Below are positions 51,754 through 60,154 of a stretch of 64,000 nucleotides of DNA, piece by piece. The DNA is taken from contig NZ_JACHFG010000001.1 of the NCBI RefSeq assembly GCF_014201775.1, forward strand, positions 302,541-366,540, in the 5' to 3' direction. Below the pieces are notes generated by a model. That model was not told the DNA's origin, ran no database searches, and saw only the letters and a list, made by a program, of their open reading frames with translations. Positions within the stretch are counted from its first letter, which is position 1. Every line of letters begins with the position of its first letter. The position numbers and the translations under genes are program-made. Source of the stretch: Borreliella yangtzensis (GTDB lineage Bacteria; Spirochaetota; Spirochaetia; Borreliales; Borreliaceae).

Positions 51754-53262
51754 TTAATTTGCTTTTCTTTTTCTAGTAAATCTAGCAAGTCCAAATATTA
51801 ATATTATTATTGGAAGAATAATTAAATTAACAATTATTAATGAAAACTTTGCATTGACCATTTCGTTTGAGGAGCTTGGAAATTTTAATTTAGCTCGTAC
51901 TTCTCTGGACTTAATATTAAAAAATTCTTCCTTTTGCATTAAATAATCCGAAATTCTCCCAGATAGTTCAAAGTTTGATGGAGAACCGTTGTACATATAA
52001 TCACTAAATATCATGCTTGATCCTGTTAAGATTATTTTAGAATTTTTGGAATATTGTTCTTTATAGAGACTTTTAATTTTTCCTTCAATTGCATATCCTA
52101 ATATTTTGAGCTTATTTTCATCAAATTTATTTGGGACTTCAAATGCATTCAAAGATACGTTTGAAAGGTTAGGTTCTTTAACTTGCCATGATTGTTTAGA
52201 ACTTGCAAATAGAGGTAAAAATTTTACTTCTTCTTCATCTTTTTTGACAAGTTCTAATGAGCTACTCCAGGGAATTGTAGCAGTATAAAAATTTTTTAGT
52301 AATGGTATGTCTTTTTTGATAATATTGCTTTTGTCTATTAAGATCCATGGATAGTAAGTTTGGAAATTGCCACCTAAAAAGATCGTGGGCGCTCTTTTAT
52401 CAAGAATAATATTATCGTGGTATTTTATACCATAACTTTCAAATAGATCAAATAGTTTAGATTTAATAGGAGTTATGCCATATGGATTTTGAGGGTTGTA
52501 GTCAATTGCACTTGTTGCAACAAATATTTTTCCATCGTTAACAATAAAATCGTCAATTTTTTCTACAATCTCTTTATCAATTTCTTTAGCACCAATAATG
52601 AATAATCCATTTATTTCTTTTCTCATGTCTTCTAATTTTTCAGTTTTTAAATCTATTTCTTTTATTTCAATACCAAATGCTTTTTGCATTATTTCGGAAA
52701 AGTTTTTGTGGGCTTCTTTTAAAGTGCTGTCCCCAAAGGCAAGTCCTAAAACTTTTTTTGTATTGTTTATTAGCTTGTCAAGCCCATTTGCAAGGTCATA
52801 TTCTAAATTACTAATTTCTGTTACGATCGGTATTACTTCTCTTTTTCCTTCGTAAATAATTTCAATTCCTGAATATATTTTGAGTATTGAAAGTTGATTA
52901 ATATCTCTTAAGTCGATTTGCTGAGAAGGAATGCCGATGTGCTCTAAGGGTGTTGAAATTTTATCGGCATCAAGTTCTTTATAAATCACTTTTCCTTTTG
53001 AAGCATCAGAAAAACTTATTAAAAAATTTTTTATTTGATTTGGAAAGGCAAAATAGTTTTCAAGGCTTCCTGAATTATAATATGTTATATATATTGTTTC
53101 ATTTGCACTTGAAAACAAATTTTTTGTAACTTTAGATATTGTAAAAGCTTTGTGCTTTGTAAAGTCTATTTTAAAAATGAAAATAGATATATTGCAAAAA
53201 ATCAAAAAGATTATTGTAAGATTTAAAGTTAGGTTTAAAACCTCATTTTCTTTATTTTTCAT
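51754..53262 (-). CDS. GldG-like ABC transporter auxiliary protein
   Basis: The 502 residues have an N-terminal span (about 13-32) and a C-terminal span (about 475-495), with a large periplasmic domain of the ABC_transp_aux type. Key stretches are ITYYNSGSLENYF, IPIVTEISNLEYDLANGLDKLI, INGLFIIGAKEID, DDFIVNDGKIFVATSA, ILTGSSMIFSDYM and the final basic RFTRKRK. These match the GldG family of gliding-motility ABC proteins in order. ATG has GGAG 8-11 bases upstream. It is 4 bases after the permease gene. Confidence 0.85.
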   Translation of the reverse strand: MKNKENEVLNLTLNLTIIFLIFCNISIFIFKIDFTKHKAFTISKVTKNLFSSANETIYITYYNSGSLENYFAFPNQIKNFLISFSDASKGKVIYKELDADKISTPLEHIGIPSQQIDLRDINQLSILKIYSGIEIIYEGKREVIPIVTEISNLEYDLANGLDKLINNTKKVLGLAFGDSTLKEAHKNFSEIMQKAFGIEIKEIDLKTEKLEDMRKEINGLFIIGAKEIDKEIVEKIDDFIVNDGKIFVATSAIDYNPQNPYGITPIKSKLFDLFESYGIKYHDNIILDKRAPTIFLGGNFQTYYPWILIDKSNIIKKDIPLLKNFYTATIPWSSSLELVKKDEEEVKFLPLFASSKQSWQVKEPNLSNVSLNAFEVPNKFDENKLKILGYAIEGKIKSLYKEQYSKNSKIILTGSSMIFSDYMYNGSPSNFELSGRISDYLMQKEEFFNIKSREVRAKLKFPSSSNEMVNAKFSLIIVNLIILPIIILIFGLARFTRKRKAN

Positions 53263-53266
53263 AATT

Positions 53267-54001
53267 TTATCTCCATTTTTTTAGCGCTATGCTGTGTGTG
53301 GTTAGTATTAAAAATGTGATTGTGAATGTAATAAAATAAATAAAGTCTGATAAGTTTAGTATGCCCATATTAAAGTAGCTAAAGTGATTAGTTATTGAAA
53401 TAAAATTAAGCATTTCTCCTATTATATTTTCTTTTCCAAAGATCATAACTAATTTTCCAGAAAATAGTATTAATATCAGTGTAAATACGGTTAAAATGTA
53501 AGAGACTATTTGACTTTTTGTAATAGACGAAATAAATGTTCCCATGCTTAGAACCGAGAGAGAATAAAGAATTATCCCTACATATTGAAGTAATATTATT
53601 CCAAGATCAAATTCGCCCATGAAAATTGTCATTATTGTAAGAGGTAAAGTAAGTGCGAATAGTATTAGTGTGAAAATTTTAAGAGTAATAAATTTACCCA
53701 AGACTATTTCTTGAGGACTTATTGGTAGAGCGTAAAGAAGTTCAATACTCCCTGTTTTGTGTTCTTCTGAGAATACTCCCATGCTAAGTGCTGGCAGCAC
53801 TAGCATCAAAATAATAGGCATTGAAGAAAAATAAGAAGTAAGAGAAGCATTATCTTTAATAAAAAATCCTGATAAAAAGATAAATGAAAAGTTTATGAAT
53901 ATTAAAAAAAATAGCATCACAACGTATGCAGTTGGAGTTCCAAATAATATTTTTAGTTCTTTTTTAGAAAGCGATAAAGATTGCTTTAAATCTATTTTCA
54001 T
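53267..54001 (-). CDS. ABC-2 type permease (GldF-like)
   Basis: A 244-residue polytopic membrane protein with six spans. It has the ABC-2 features LKELKILFGTPTAYVVM at the N-terminus and MPIILMLVLPALSMGVFSEEHKTGSIELLYALPISPQEIVLGKF in overlapping short motifs, the typical cytoplasmic coupling region. Its start overlaps the ATPase stop by 4 bases. With the ATPase it forms the core exporter; the GldG-like and DUF4340 genes follow. Confidence 0.88.
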   Translation of the reverse strand: MKIDLKQSLSLSKKELKILFGTPTAYVVMLFFLIFINFSFIFLSGFFIKDNASLTSYFSSMPIILMLVLPALSMGVFSEEHKTGSIELLYALPISPQEIVLGKFITLKIFTLILFALTLPLTIMTIFMGEFDLGIILLQYVGIILYSLSVLSMGTFISSITKSQIVSYILTVFTLILILFSGKLVMIFGKENIIGEMLNFISITNHFSYFNMGILNLSDFIYFITFTITFLILTTHSIALKKWR

Positions 54002-54927
54002 TTTTTTCTCTCCTTGGTTAATTTGCTAAATATCTTTTCAAGGCTTTCATGTTTTGGGATCATTGCTTTTAAAATTATGTTATTTTTTACTATGTAGCTA
54101 AAAAGATCTTCTTCTGTTTTTCCTTGAGATAGTTTTAATGAAATGTTTAAGTCTTTCTCGTGTTCTTCAAGTTGTATTAATGTAAAAATATCATTTTTGT
54201 TATTGAAAAAATTTTTTTCATTTCCGGAGTTTTTTGAAACTATTAATTCTATTTCAATTTCCTTAAATTTATTTTTAATAATATTTTCTTTTGTGTCATC
54301 AGCAACAATTACTCCGTTGTTTACAATAATTATTCTGTTACAAATAGATTCTACTTCGCTTAGTATGTGTGAAGAGAATAATATTGTACTTTCTTTTGCA
54401 AGTTCTCTTAAGAATTCTTTAAATTCAATTATTTGATTTGGATCAAGGCCATTTGTTGGCTCATCGAGTATTACAAGTTTAGGATTGTTTATTAAAGCAC
54501 CTGCTATTCCTACTCTTTGTTTAAATCCTTTTGAAAGTTGAGAAATCAGCTTGTCTTCAACTTCTTTTAATTTGAATATGCTTATTGCCTTGTCAATTTC
54601 TTTTTTTAATTTTTTGACGCCTTTTATTTCTGATATAAACTTTAAATATTCTTTAACAGAAAGTTCTGGGTAAAGAGCTAATTTTTCAGGAACATATCCT
54701 ACTTGTTGTAGTATCTCTTTTGAATGCTCTACAATGTCTTTTTTAAAAATTTTTACATTACCTTTGCTTGGATAATGAAATGATGTCAAGATTTTGATTA
54801 ATGTGGATTTTCCGGCTCCGTTTGGGCCAAGTATGCCAAGCACTTCGCCTTCTTCAACCTTAAAGCTAACATTAAATAGCGCTGTAAATGAACCATACGT
54901 TTTGCTAACTTTTTCTACATTTATCAT
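53998..54927 (-). CDS. ABC transporter ATP-binding subunit (GldA-like)
   Basis: The 309-residue ATPase powers the adjacent ABC-2 permease. Walker A is GPNGAGKST (about 34-42), the Q loop precedes VGYVPEKLALYPELSV, the signature is LSKGFKQRV (Lys in place of the second Gly of LSGGQ, common in this family), and Walker B is LVILDEPTNGLD. The H loop is SSHILSEVE. A C-terminal regulatory extension of about 90 residues is charged. The stop overlaps the permease start. It is 8 bases downstream of rnz. Confidence 0.93.
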   Translation of the reverse strand: MINVEKVSKTYGSFTALFNVSFKVEEGEVLGILGPNGAGKSTLIKILTSFHYPSKGNVKIFKKDIVEHSKEILQQVGYVPEKLALYPELSVKEYLKFISEIKGVKKLKKEIDKAISIFKLKEVEDKLISQLSKGFKQRVGIAGALINNPKLVILDEPTNGLDPNQIIEFKEFLRELAKESTILFSSHILSEVESICNRIIIVNNGVIVADDTKENIIKNKFKEIEIELIVSKNSGNEKNFFNNKNDIFTLIQLEEHEKDLNISLKLSQGKTEEDLFSYIVKNNIILKAMIPKHESLEKIFSKLTKERKK

Positions 54928-54935
54928 ATACCCTC

Positions 54936-55895
54936 CTATTTAATAATAAAGTTATTTTTGCTTGCTTCAAGCCTCATTCCATCTTTTGTTAAAAAAATTT
55001 CTCCATCTGGATATTCCAATTTTGCCTCCTTTAGTAAGTTTTCAAGATCTCTTCTTAATGTATATCTTTCACTAAAATGAATAAGTCCTGTTTGTAAAAC
55101 TTTTGCTTGCTTTGCAATATTTGCAGCGCCACCCGCTGTTAAGTGCAGTTTTTTATCTGCTTCTTTTTTAAGCTCATTTTTAAATGTACTCTCAATTATT
55201 ACAAGGTTAAAATTTTTGATTTTATGTATTAGCTCTTTAAAATAACCAGTATCTGTAATGTACGCAACTTTTAATCCTTTTTTAGATTTTCCAAGTATTT
55301 CTGATGGTTTTATAATTTTTCCGTTTATTAGTATTTCTTTTCCATCTTGTAGGGTTTTTCTAATAGGCCCTTTAGGAATATTTAACTCTTCTGCTTTTTT
55401 TGTATTGAATTTCCCAGGCTTATCTTTTTCTATAAATAAATATCCAACACACTCTATTGAATGTTTTAGCTCCGTGTATTCAATTTTTTTTGTTTTATCT
55501 TCATATATTATTTTTTCAGTTTTATCTATGATTATTTCTTTATAAATTATTTCATAGTTTTTATATATTTTAAGCATTTCTATATTAGCTTTTGCATAGT
55601 TTTTTATTCCAACAGGTCCAGCAATTATTAATGGCTCTTTTCTTGTTTCTCCGCTTTGCGACATTAGCATTATTATTCCAAGCAGTCCTGTGATGTGATC
55701 AGCATGTAAGTGTGTAATACAAATCATTTTTATTTTTTGCCAAGATATTTTTTGTTTTCTTAAAGACATTTGAGTTCCTTCTCCACAATCGAATAAAAAA
55801 TTGTCTCCATTATATTCAATTAATACGGATGACAAATATCTATTGTGGAGCGGCCTTGTTCCTCCAGTCCCTATAATGTTAATATTGAATCCCAA
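54936..55895 (-). CDS. rnz: Ribonuclease Z
   Basis: A zinc beta-lactamase-fold endonuclease that trims tRNA 3' ends; important here because none of the tRNA genes in the window encodes CCA. The 319-residue protein has the His motif [45 protein letters not shown] and the HFSERY motif. The exosite insertion lies in the middle (about 150-200). Start ATG 55895. Together with rnpB at 7766 both tRNA end-processing activities lie in this window. Confidence 0.95.
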   Translation of the reverse strand: MGFNINIIGTGGTRPLHNRYLSSVLIEYNGDNFLFDCGEGTQMSLRKQKISWQKIKMICITHLHADHITGLLGIIMLMSQSGETRKEPLIIAGPVGIKNYAKANIEMLKIYKNYEIIYKEIIIDKTEKIIYEDKTKKIEYTELKHSIECVGYLFIEKDKPGKFNTKKAEELNIPKGPIRKTLQDGKEILINGKIIKPSEILGKSKKGLKVAYITDTGYFKELIHKIKNFNLVIIESTFKNELKKEADKKLHLTAGGAANIAKQAKVLQTGLIHFSERYTLRRDLENLLKEAKLEYPDGEIFLTKDGMRLEASKNNFIIK

Positions 55896-56085
55896 AGATT
55901 ATTCTCCCGGTTTGTTTTGAAAGTGTTAATTAATTTTAATTGTTTTGTTAAATTTTGCTTCACTTTTAGTTTCTCTTTGGATAAGAATTATTTTAGCCTA
56001 ACTTAAACATTATATTATTTTTTCATGAATTTAGAAATATTAAGATGTGAAATTGCTTGTTAGCATTGATTTAAAAATTTTGATT

Positions 56086-57153
56086 TTAAGAATGTTGCAC
56101 ATTATTGTAATATTTTGCATATCTTTTAATATTATAATGATTTGGAATTTTGTCAATTTTTTCAATATTGTCAACTAATAAATTGGATAAGTATGGTGCC
56201 ATAGATATACCCCGTGTCCCAAAACCATTTAATATGAAGATATTTTTATGCTTTGGGTGTTCTCCCAAGAAAGGTTCTCTGTCAAGAGTTGAAGGCCTTA
56301 TGTGTGCTTTTTGACTAATGACTTTACATTTTAGATTTGTTATTTTTTTAAATTTTTTCAATAATTCTAATTTTGCCCATTCATTTGTAAGTGTATTCCA
56401 AATATTCCATTCGTAAGTACTCCCAAGGTAAAATTTATTCCCCTTTAGGTGAATTAAAGATACATGTCTATTGTAAACTTCTTTAAAATTTAGTTTCTTG
56501 CATTCTAATATTATGATTTCGCCTTTTGCAGGCTCAAATGGGAGGTAAGAAAAAAATCCTTTAAGTTTTTCTTTGTACCCTTTTGCAAATATTAATTTTT
56601 CAAATTTAAAATTTTCTATTTTGAAAAAACTTTCTTCAAGTTGAATTTTATTTTCATCGATATTTTTTTTTATGTATGATTTTTTTTTGATTAAATATTT
56701 TTTAATATTTTCTATATAGATTTTTGTATTAATTCTGGCGCCTTTTATTATCATTCCTCCGTTAGAGTCGTTTGAAAAATTATAAATTTTGCCATCTTTT
56801 ATTTTCAAAATAAAGTTTGCCATGTTTTTATCATTTTCAATTTTATCAATCAGGTTATTTTTTTGATTTTCAGTAGTAAATGGTCTAAAGATATTTTTTT
56901 CTATAAAAAAATTAGATTTAATGGTTTTTTCAATTTCTTGATAATATTTTTTTGCAAATTCAAAAATATGTGATTCTTTCCACGCAATGTTCATTTTTCT
57001 ACCCATAATAGGATTAATAAGTCCACCTGCTACTATTGTTGCTTTTGCATCTTCATCGTCAAAAAGAATTACTTTTTTATTTCTTTTAAGAAGTTCGTAA
57101 GTAACAGTGCTTCCTGCTATCCCCCCTCCAATAACTGCAAATTCATAATGCAT
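56086..57153 (-). CDS. FAD-dependent oxidoreductase (DAO superfamily, MnmC2-like)
   Basis: The 355-residue protein opens with a FAD-binding fold (EFAVIGGGIAGSTVTYELLKR, ILFDDE). It ends with HIRPSTLDREPFLGEHP and ILNGFGTRGISMAPYLSNLL, which resembles the C-terminal pattern of the MnmC oxidase half. That half removes the carboxymethyl group from cmnm5U34. Other DAO-family amino-acid oxidases (glycine oxidase, DadA) share the fold, so the assignment is tentative. AAAGGGG precedes the ATG by 6 bases. It is monocistronic, with about 190 bases on each side. Confidence 0.82.
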   Translation of the reverse strand: MHYEFAVIGGGIAGSTVTYELLKRNKKVILFDDEDAKATIVAGGLINPIMGRKMNIAWKESHIFEFAKKYYQEIEKTIKSNFFIEKNIFRPFTTENQKNNLIDKIENDKNMANFILKIKDGKIYNFSNDSNGGMIIKGARINTKIYIENIKKYLIKKKSYIKKNIDENKIQLEESFFKIENFKFEKLIFAKGYKEKLKGFFSYLPFEPAKGEIIILECKKLNFKEVYNRHVSLIHLKGNKFYLGSTYEWNIWNTLTNEWAKLELLKKFKKITNLKCKVISQKAHIRPSTLDREPFLGEHPKHKNIFILNGFGTRGISMAPYLSNLLVDNIEKIDKIPNHYNIKRYAKYYNNVQHS

Positions 57154-57312
57154 TTTAAACCCCTTTTTGATTTTATTTATTTATAAATTTAGAGTATTTT
57201 TTGATTATAATGAAGTTTAATTAAATATTTATTAGTTTTTGCTTTTCAAAAATTAAGTGCAATTGTTTAGTTTTTATATTTTCTTATCATTTAAAAACCT
57301 TTTATTTTCAAT

Positions 57313-57318
57313 TATAAT
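57313..57318 (+). promoter_or_regulatory. Putative -10 box for clpP2
   Basis: A consensus TATAAT is placed 33 bases before the preferred clpP2 ATG (57351). Transcription would begin near 57325, leaving a short leader with AAGGGA. This argues against the in-frame ATG at 57327 as start codon. No strong -35 is visible. Confidence 0.4.
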
Positions 57319-57350
57319 GTAACATTATGTTTTTGTATAAGGGATGTTTT

Positions 57351-57947
57351 ATGACCGGTAAAGAAGATGATAATATTAGTGTTTTGCATGATCAGGCATT
57401 GAAATTAGTTTTAAAGAGTAGATCAATAGTAATTGCTGGTGAGATTACTAAGGATGTTTCTCGGCTTTTTCAGGAAAAAATATTATTATTAGAGACTTTA
57501 GATTTTAAAAAACCTATATTTGTATATATTGATTCAGAAGGAGGCGATATTGATGCTGGATTTGCTATTTTTAATATGATTCGTTTTGTTAAGCCTAAAG
57601 TTTTTACAGTTGGAGTAGGACTTGTTGCTAGTGCCGCTGCTTTAATTTTTTTGGCTGCAAAATTAGAAAATAGATTTTCGCTGCCTTTCGCGAGGTATTT
57701 ATTGCATCAACCTTTGAGTGGATTTAAAGGAGTTGCTACAGATATTGAGATTTATACTAATGAGTTAAATAAAGTTAAAAAAGAACTTAATAATATTATT
57801 TCAAAAGAAACAGGTCAAAAAATTTCTAAAATAGAAAAGGATACTGATAGAGATTTTTGGTTAGACAGTGGCGCTGCAAAAAAGTATGGACTTGTATTTG
57901 AAGTTGTTGAAACAAAGTACCAACTTGAAGAGTTTATTTCCGCTTAG
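57351..57947 (+). CDS. clpP2: ClpP-family serine protease (second ClpP)
   Basis: A 198-residue ClpP-fold peptidase. The catalytic triad is visible: Ser in GLVASAAALIFLA, His in RYLLHQPLSGF, Asp in DTDRDFWLDSGAAKKYGL. The oligomerisation handle and YIDSEGGDIDAGFAIFNMI are present. It is more divergent than housekeeping ClpP (ASAAA replaces the usual ASMGA), so it is likely the accessory paralogue that pairs with a main ClpP elsewhere. AAGGGA 7 bases upstream supports ATG 57351. Its 3' end overlaps the next gene by 23 bases. Confidence 0.93.
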   Translation: MTGKEDDNISVLHDQALKLVLKSRSIVIAGEITKDVSRLFQEKILLLETLDFKKPIFVYIDSEGGDIDAGFAIFNMIRFVKPKVFTVGVGLVASAAALIFLAAKLENRFSLPFARYLLHQPLSGFKGVATDIEIYTNELNKVKKELNNIISKETGQKISKIEKDTDRDFWLDSGAAKKYGLVFEVVETKYQLEEFISA

Positions 57948-58653
57948 TGTTTTATTTGTTTCCTGTAATTTTATAGATATAGATTTTAGTGTTTTGGAGT
58001 TTAAAGTTGCAGATCTTAATTTAAATGATAATTCTTTTCAAGAATTATTAGATTCTGCTTATAATATTATCGATCAAAGTTTTGATTTGATAATTATTAA
58101 GAACCTTGAGAATAAAAATGTTCTTGATTTAATCAATAATAGAGTTTTATTTGGTACTTTTAAGAATGCTTATTTCATTGATCAAGGGAAAGGACTTTCT
58201 GTTAGCATTCTTTCTAAGTGCAAAATAAATATTAAAGTTTTGAGTGTAATGCAAAATTATGATAATTTAAAATTAGGATTGCTTGTTGATTTTAAATTTA
58301 AGGATAAGCATTATGGCATTGTTATTTATAATTTAAGCAATGATTTTATTAAATATCCTGTTAGTTTGCAAATTAGTGAGCAAATTTTATATTTAAAAGT
58401 CCAAATTGATAAATTAATGTTTATTTTAGATGAATCTGAATTTGTCATTTTTGATTTATTAATCAAAAATGGATTTTTTAGTTTAATAAATGATTCAAAC
58501 AATATTTCAATGTTTGCGAATAAGATTAATTTTAGAGTTTTTTCTAATTTTTTTGCTAGAGTTTCTTTGCATTCATTTATGTTTGCAATTTTAGATTGTT
58601 TGCACAACAATTATTCTATTGAAAATTTTCCCCAAAAAATAGTTATCAATTGA
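57925..58653 (+). CDS. Putative lipoprotein overlapping clpP2
   Basis: An unrecognised product. From TTG 57925 the N-terminus reads MKSLFPLSVLFVSC: a short hydrophobic signal with lipobox-like FVSC, so Cys14 could be lipidated. The frame is open further upstream to 57868, but those residues are hydrophilic and overlap clpP2 by 80 bases. The mature part (about 229 residues) contains GLSVSILSKCKI and KDKHYGIVIYNLS, faintly like an endonuclease/exonuclease/phosphatase fold, but the catalytic residues are not evident. The gene begins inside clpP2, so translation is likely coupled. Confidence 0.7.
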   Translation: MKSLFPLSVLFVSCNFIDIDFSVLEFKVADLNLNDNSFQELLDSAYNIIDQSFDLIIIKNLENKNVLDLINNRVLFGTFKNAYFIDQGKGLSVSILSKCKINIKVLSVMQNYDNLKLGLLVDFKFKDKHYGIVIYNLSNDFIKYPVSLQISEQILYLKVQIDKLMFILDESEFVIFDLLIKNGFFSLINDSNNISMFANKINFRVFSNFFARVSLHSFMFAILDCLHNNYSIENFPQKIVIN

Positions 58654-58680
58654 GTTTTGAGATTTATTTTTTTGTTTGAC

Positions 58681-58710
58681 TTGACATCATAATATATTAT
58701 TATTTATTAT
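58681..58710 (+). promoter_or_regulatory. Promoter of tRNA-Leu
   Basis: TTGACA (58681-58686) and TATTAT (58705-58710) with 18-base spacing place the transcription start near 58717, a few bases before the tRNA 5' end at 58721. This is the closest match to a consensus sigma-70 promoter in the window. Confidence 0.65.
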
Positions 58711-58720
58711 GTTATTCTAT

Positions 58721-58804
58721 GCCGAAGTGGTGGAAGTGGTAGACACACAGGACTTAAAATCCTGAGGAGGAAACTCCGTACCGGTTCAAGTCCGGTCTTC
58801 GGTA
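58721..58804 (+). tRNA. tRNA-Leu (anticodon TAA)
   Basis: An 84-base class II tRNA. The acceptor GCCGAAG pairs with CTTCGGT (first pair G-U), discriminator A. The anticodon stem CAGGA/TCCTG holds CTTAAAA, anticodon TAA. The long variable arm is GAGGAGGAAACTCC, and the T loop TTCAAGT sits in the CCGG/CCGG stem. CCA is not encoded. It reads TTA/TTG, the major Leu codons in this genome, and has its own promoter. Confidence 0.95.
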
Positions 58805-58816
58805 TTTCAAAGGGTT

Positions 58817-59674
58817 TTACTTGCATTTTTCGGCTATTGTTTTGTTTGTAAGAATTCCTAGCATAAGTGCTATTCCTAAAGATGTAAAAGATGCAAAGTC
58901 AGCTTTAAAATTTAATTTTAATACGATTAATGTCATTTGTAGAATTGATCCAAAAATTAGGCCTTTTGATAAATAAATAAAATTGTTTAAGTGATTATCT
59001 ATCATTTTCTTTATTATTAATATTGATGTAACTATTCCTATTGTTAGAGATGTCGCAAAGATTGTAATAAGAGCAATGTTAAATTCGGATATAATGAGTA
59101 TTATTTCTTTATAAAAGCCAAGTAGTAAAAGCATCGCAGATCCTGAGATTCCCGGTAAGATCATTGATGCTCCACTTATTATTCCAGAGGATATTAATAA
59201 TAAGTAATATTTTATTGAGCTTTTGTCTTGAAGGATCGTACTTTGCAATTGTATATTAGATTCTTTGATTATTAAGAAAAGTACAATGATGATCATCCCA
59301 ATAAAAAACAACAAATGCTTTAATATGTTTGTATTACTATTTATTTTTTTTATAGATATTTTTGGTTTTAGTGTTAACATATTCCCAAATGTTAATCCTA
59401 TGAAAAATACTATTAGCAATGCTTCTATTATTCCATTGTCAAAGACATAAGCTTTAAATATTTTTGCAGTTAATAATATTGAGGTTAACATTCCTGTTGC
59501 CAAAATAGTTAAAAACATTAAATTTTTTTTAATTTCTGCAAATTTTAAGATTTCTGAGATAGAGTTTACTATTTTGTAGTAAATTTTTAGCATTAAGGCC
59601 AGTGTTGCCCCAGAGACCCCTGGGATTATGTTTGCAATTCCAAGTAAAATTCCCTTGATATAAACATTAAGCAT
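58817..59674 (-). CDS. DUF368 membrane protein, candidate undecaprenyl-phosphate transporter
   Basis: The 285-residue protein has about eight spans in two inverted halves, each with the family motif: GIANIIPGVSGATLALM (near the N-terminus) and ISGASMILPGISGSAMLLLLG (middle). DUF368 proteins (PopT/UptA-related group) were recently linked to recycling undecaprenyl phosphate across the inner membrane, which would serve the wall-synthesis genes in this window. Start ATG 59674. It follows the MazG-like gene by 30 bases on the same strand and converges on tRNA-Leu. Confidence 0.88.
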   Translation of the reverse strand: MLNVYIKGILLGIANIIPGVSGATLALMLKIYYKIVNSISEILKFAEIKKNLMFLTILATGMLTSILLTAKIFKAYVFDNGIIEALLIVFFIGLTFGNMLTLKPKISIKKINSNTNILKHLLFFIGMIIIVLFLIIKESNIQLQSTILQDKSSIKYYLLLISSGIISGASMILPGISGSAMLLLLGFYKEIILIISEFNIALITIFATSLTIGIVTSILIIKKMIDNHLNNFIYLSKGLIFGSILQMTLIVLKLNFKADFASFTSLGIALMLGILTNKTIAEKCK

Positions 59675-59704
59675 TTTTATTTTTAGACTTTATATATTTT
59701 CAAT

Positions 59705-60043
59705 TTAGATGTTTTCTCTGTCATCACCCTCACCATTTATTGTTCCATTTTCATGTCGCATTTTTATTTTTTTTAGATTTGTAAGGGCAACATCTTCAAG
59801 TGTAATGCCTAAATTGTTGCTTAAAGTTGACAAGTACCATAAAACATCCCCAAGCTCTTTTTTAATTGACATCAAATACTTATCATCAATAATGTAATTT
59901 TTGTCTCTTCCTAATTTTTTTATTTTTTCAACAACTTCTCCAGTTTCACCAGCAAGACCAAGTGTTGTTAAAATTAATTCTTCTTTTTTATTTTTGTACT
60001 TAGCAGTTTTTTTTGCTTTTTCTTGGTATTCGTTTAACTCCAT
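59705..60043 (-). CDS. MazG-like nucleotide pyrophosphohydrolase
   Basis: The 112-residue protein is a single MazG-fold four-helix bundle: metal ligands in GLAGETGEVVEKIKKL (ExxE) and KKELGDVLWYLSTL (ExxD). The ending RHENGTINGEGDDREN is typical of the short MazG-like house-cleaning enzymes that hydrolyse non-canonical NTPs. Substrate is not decidable. It precedes the DUF368 gene by 30 bases and starts 111 bases from the divergent M23 peptidase gene. Confidence 0.9.
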   Translation of the reverse strand: MELNEYQEKAKKTAKYKNKKEELILTTLGLAGETGEVVEKIKKLGRDKNYIIDDKYLMSIKKELGDVLWYLSTLSNNLGITLEDVALTNLKKIKMRHENGTINGEGDDRENI

Positions 60044-60154
60044 GCTGAAAGACAGTTTATTACAGTTTGTTATTATTTACAAGTCCAAACATGATTTATT
60101 ATTTTTATGTTTTTTATTATATTTTGATTAATTAAGCGTGAAATAATTTGTAGT

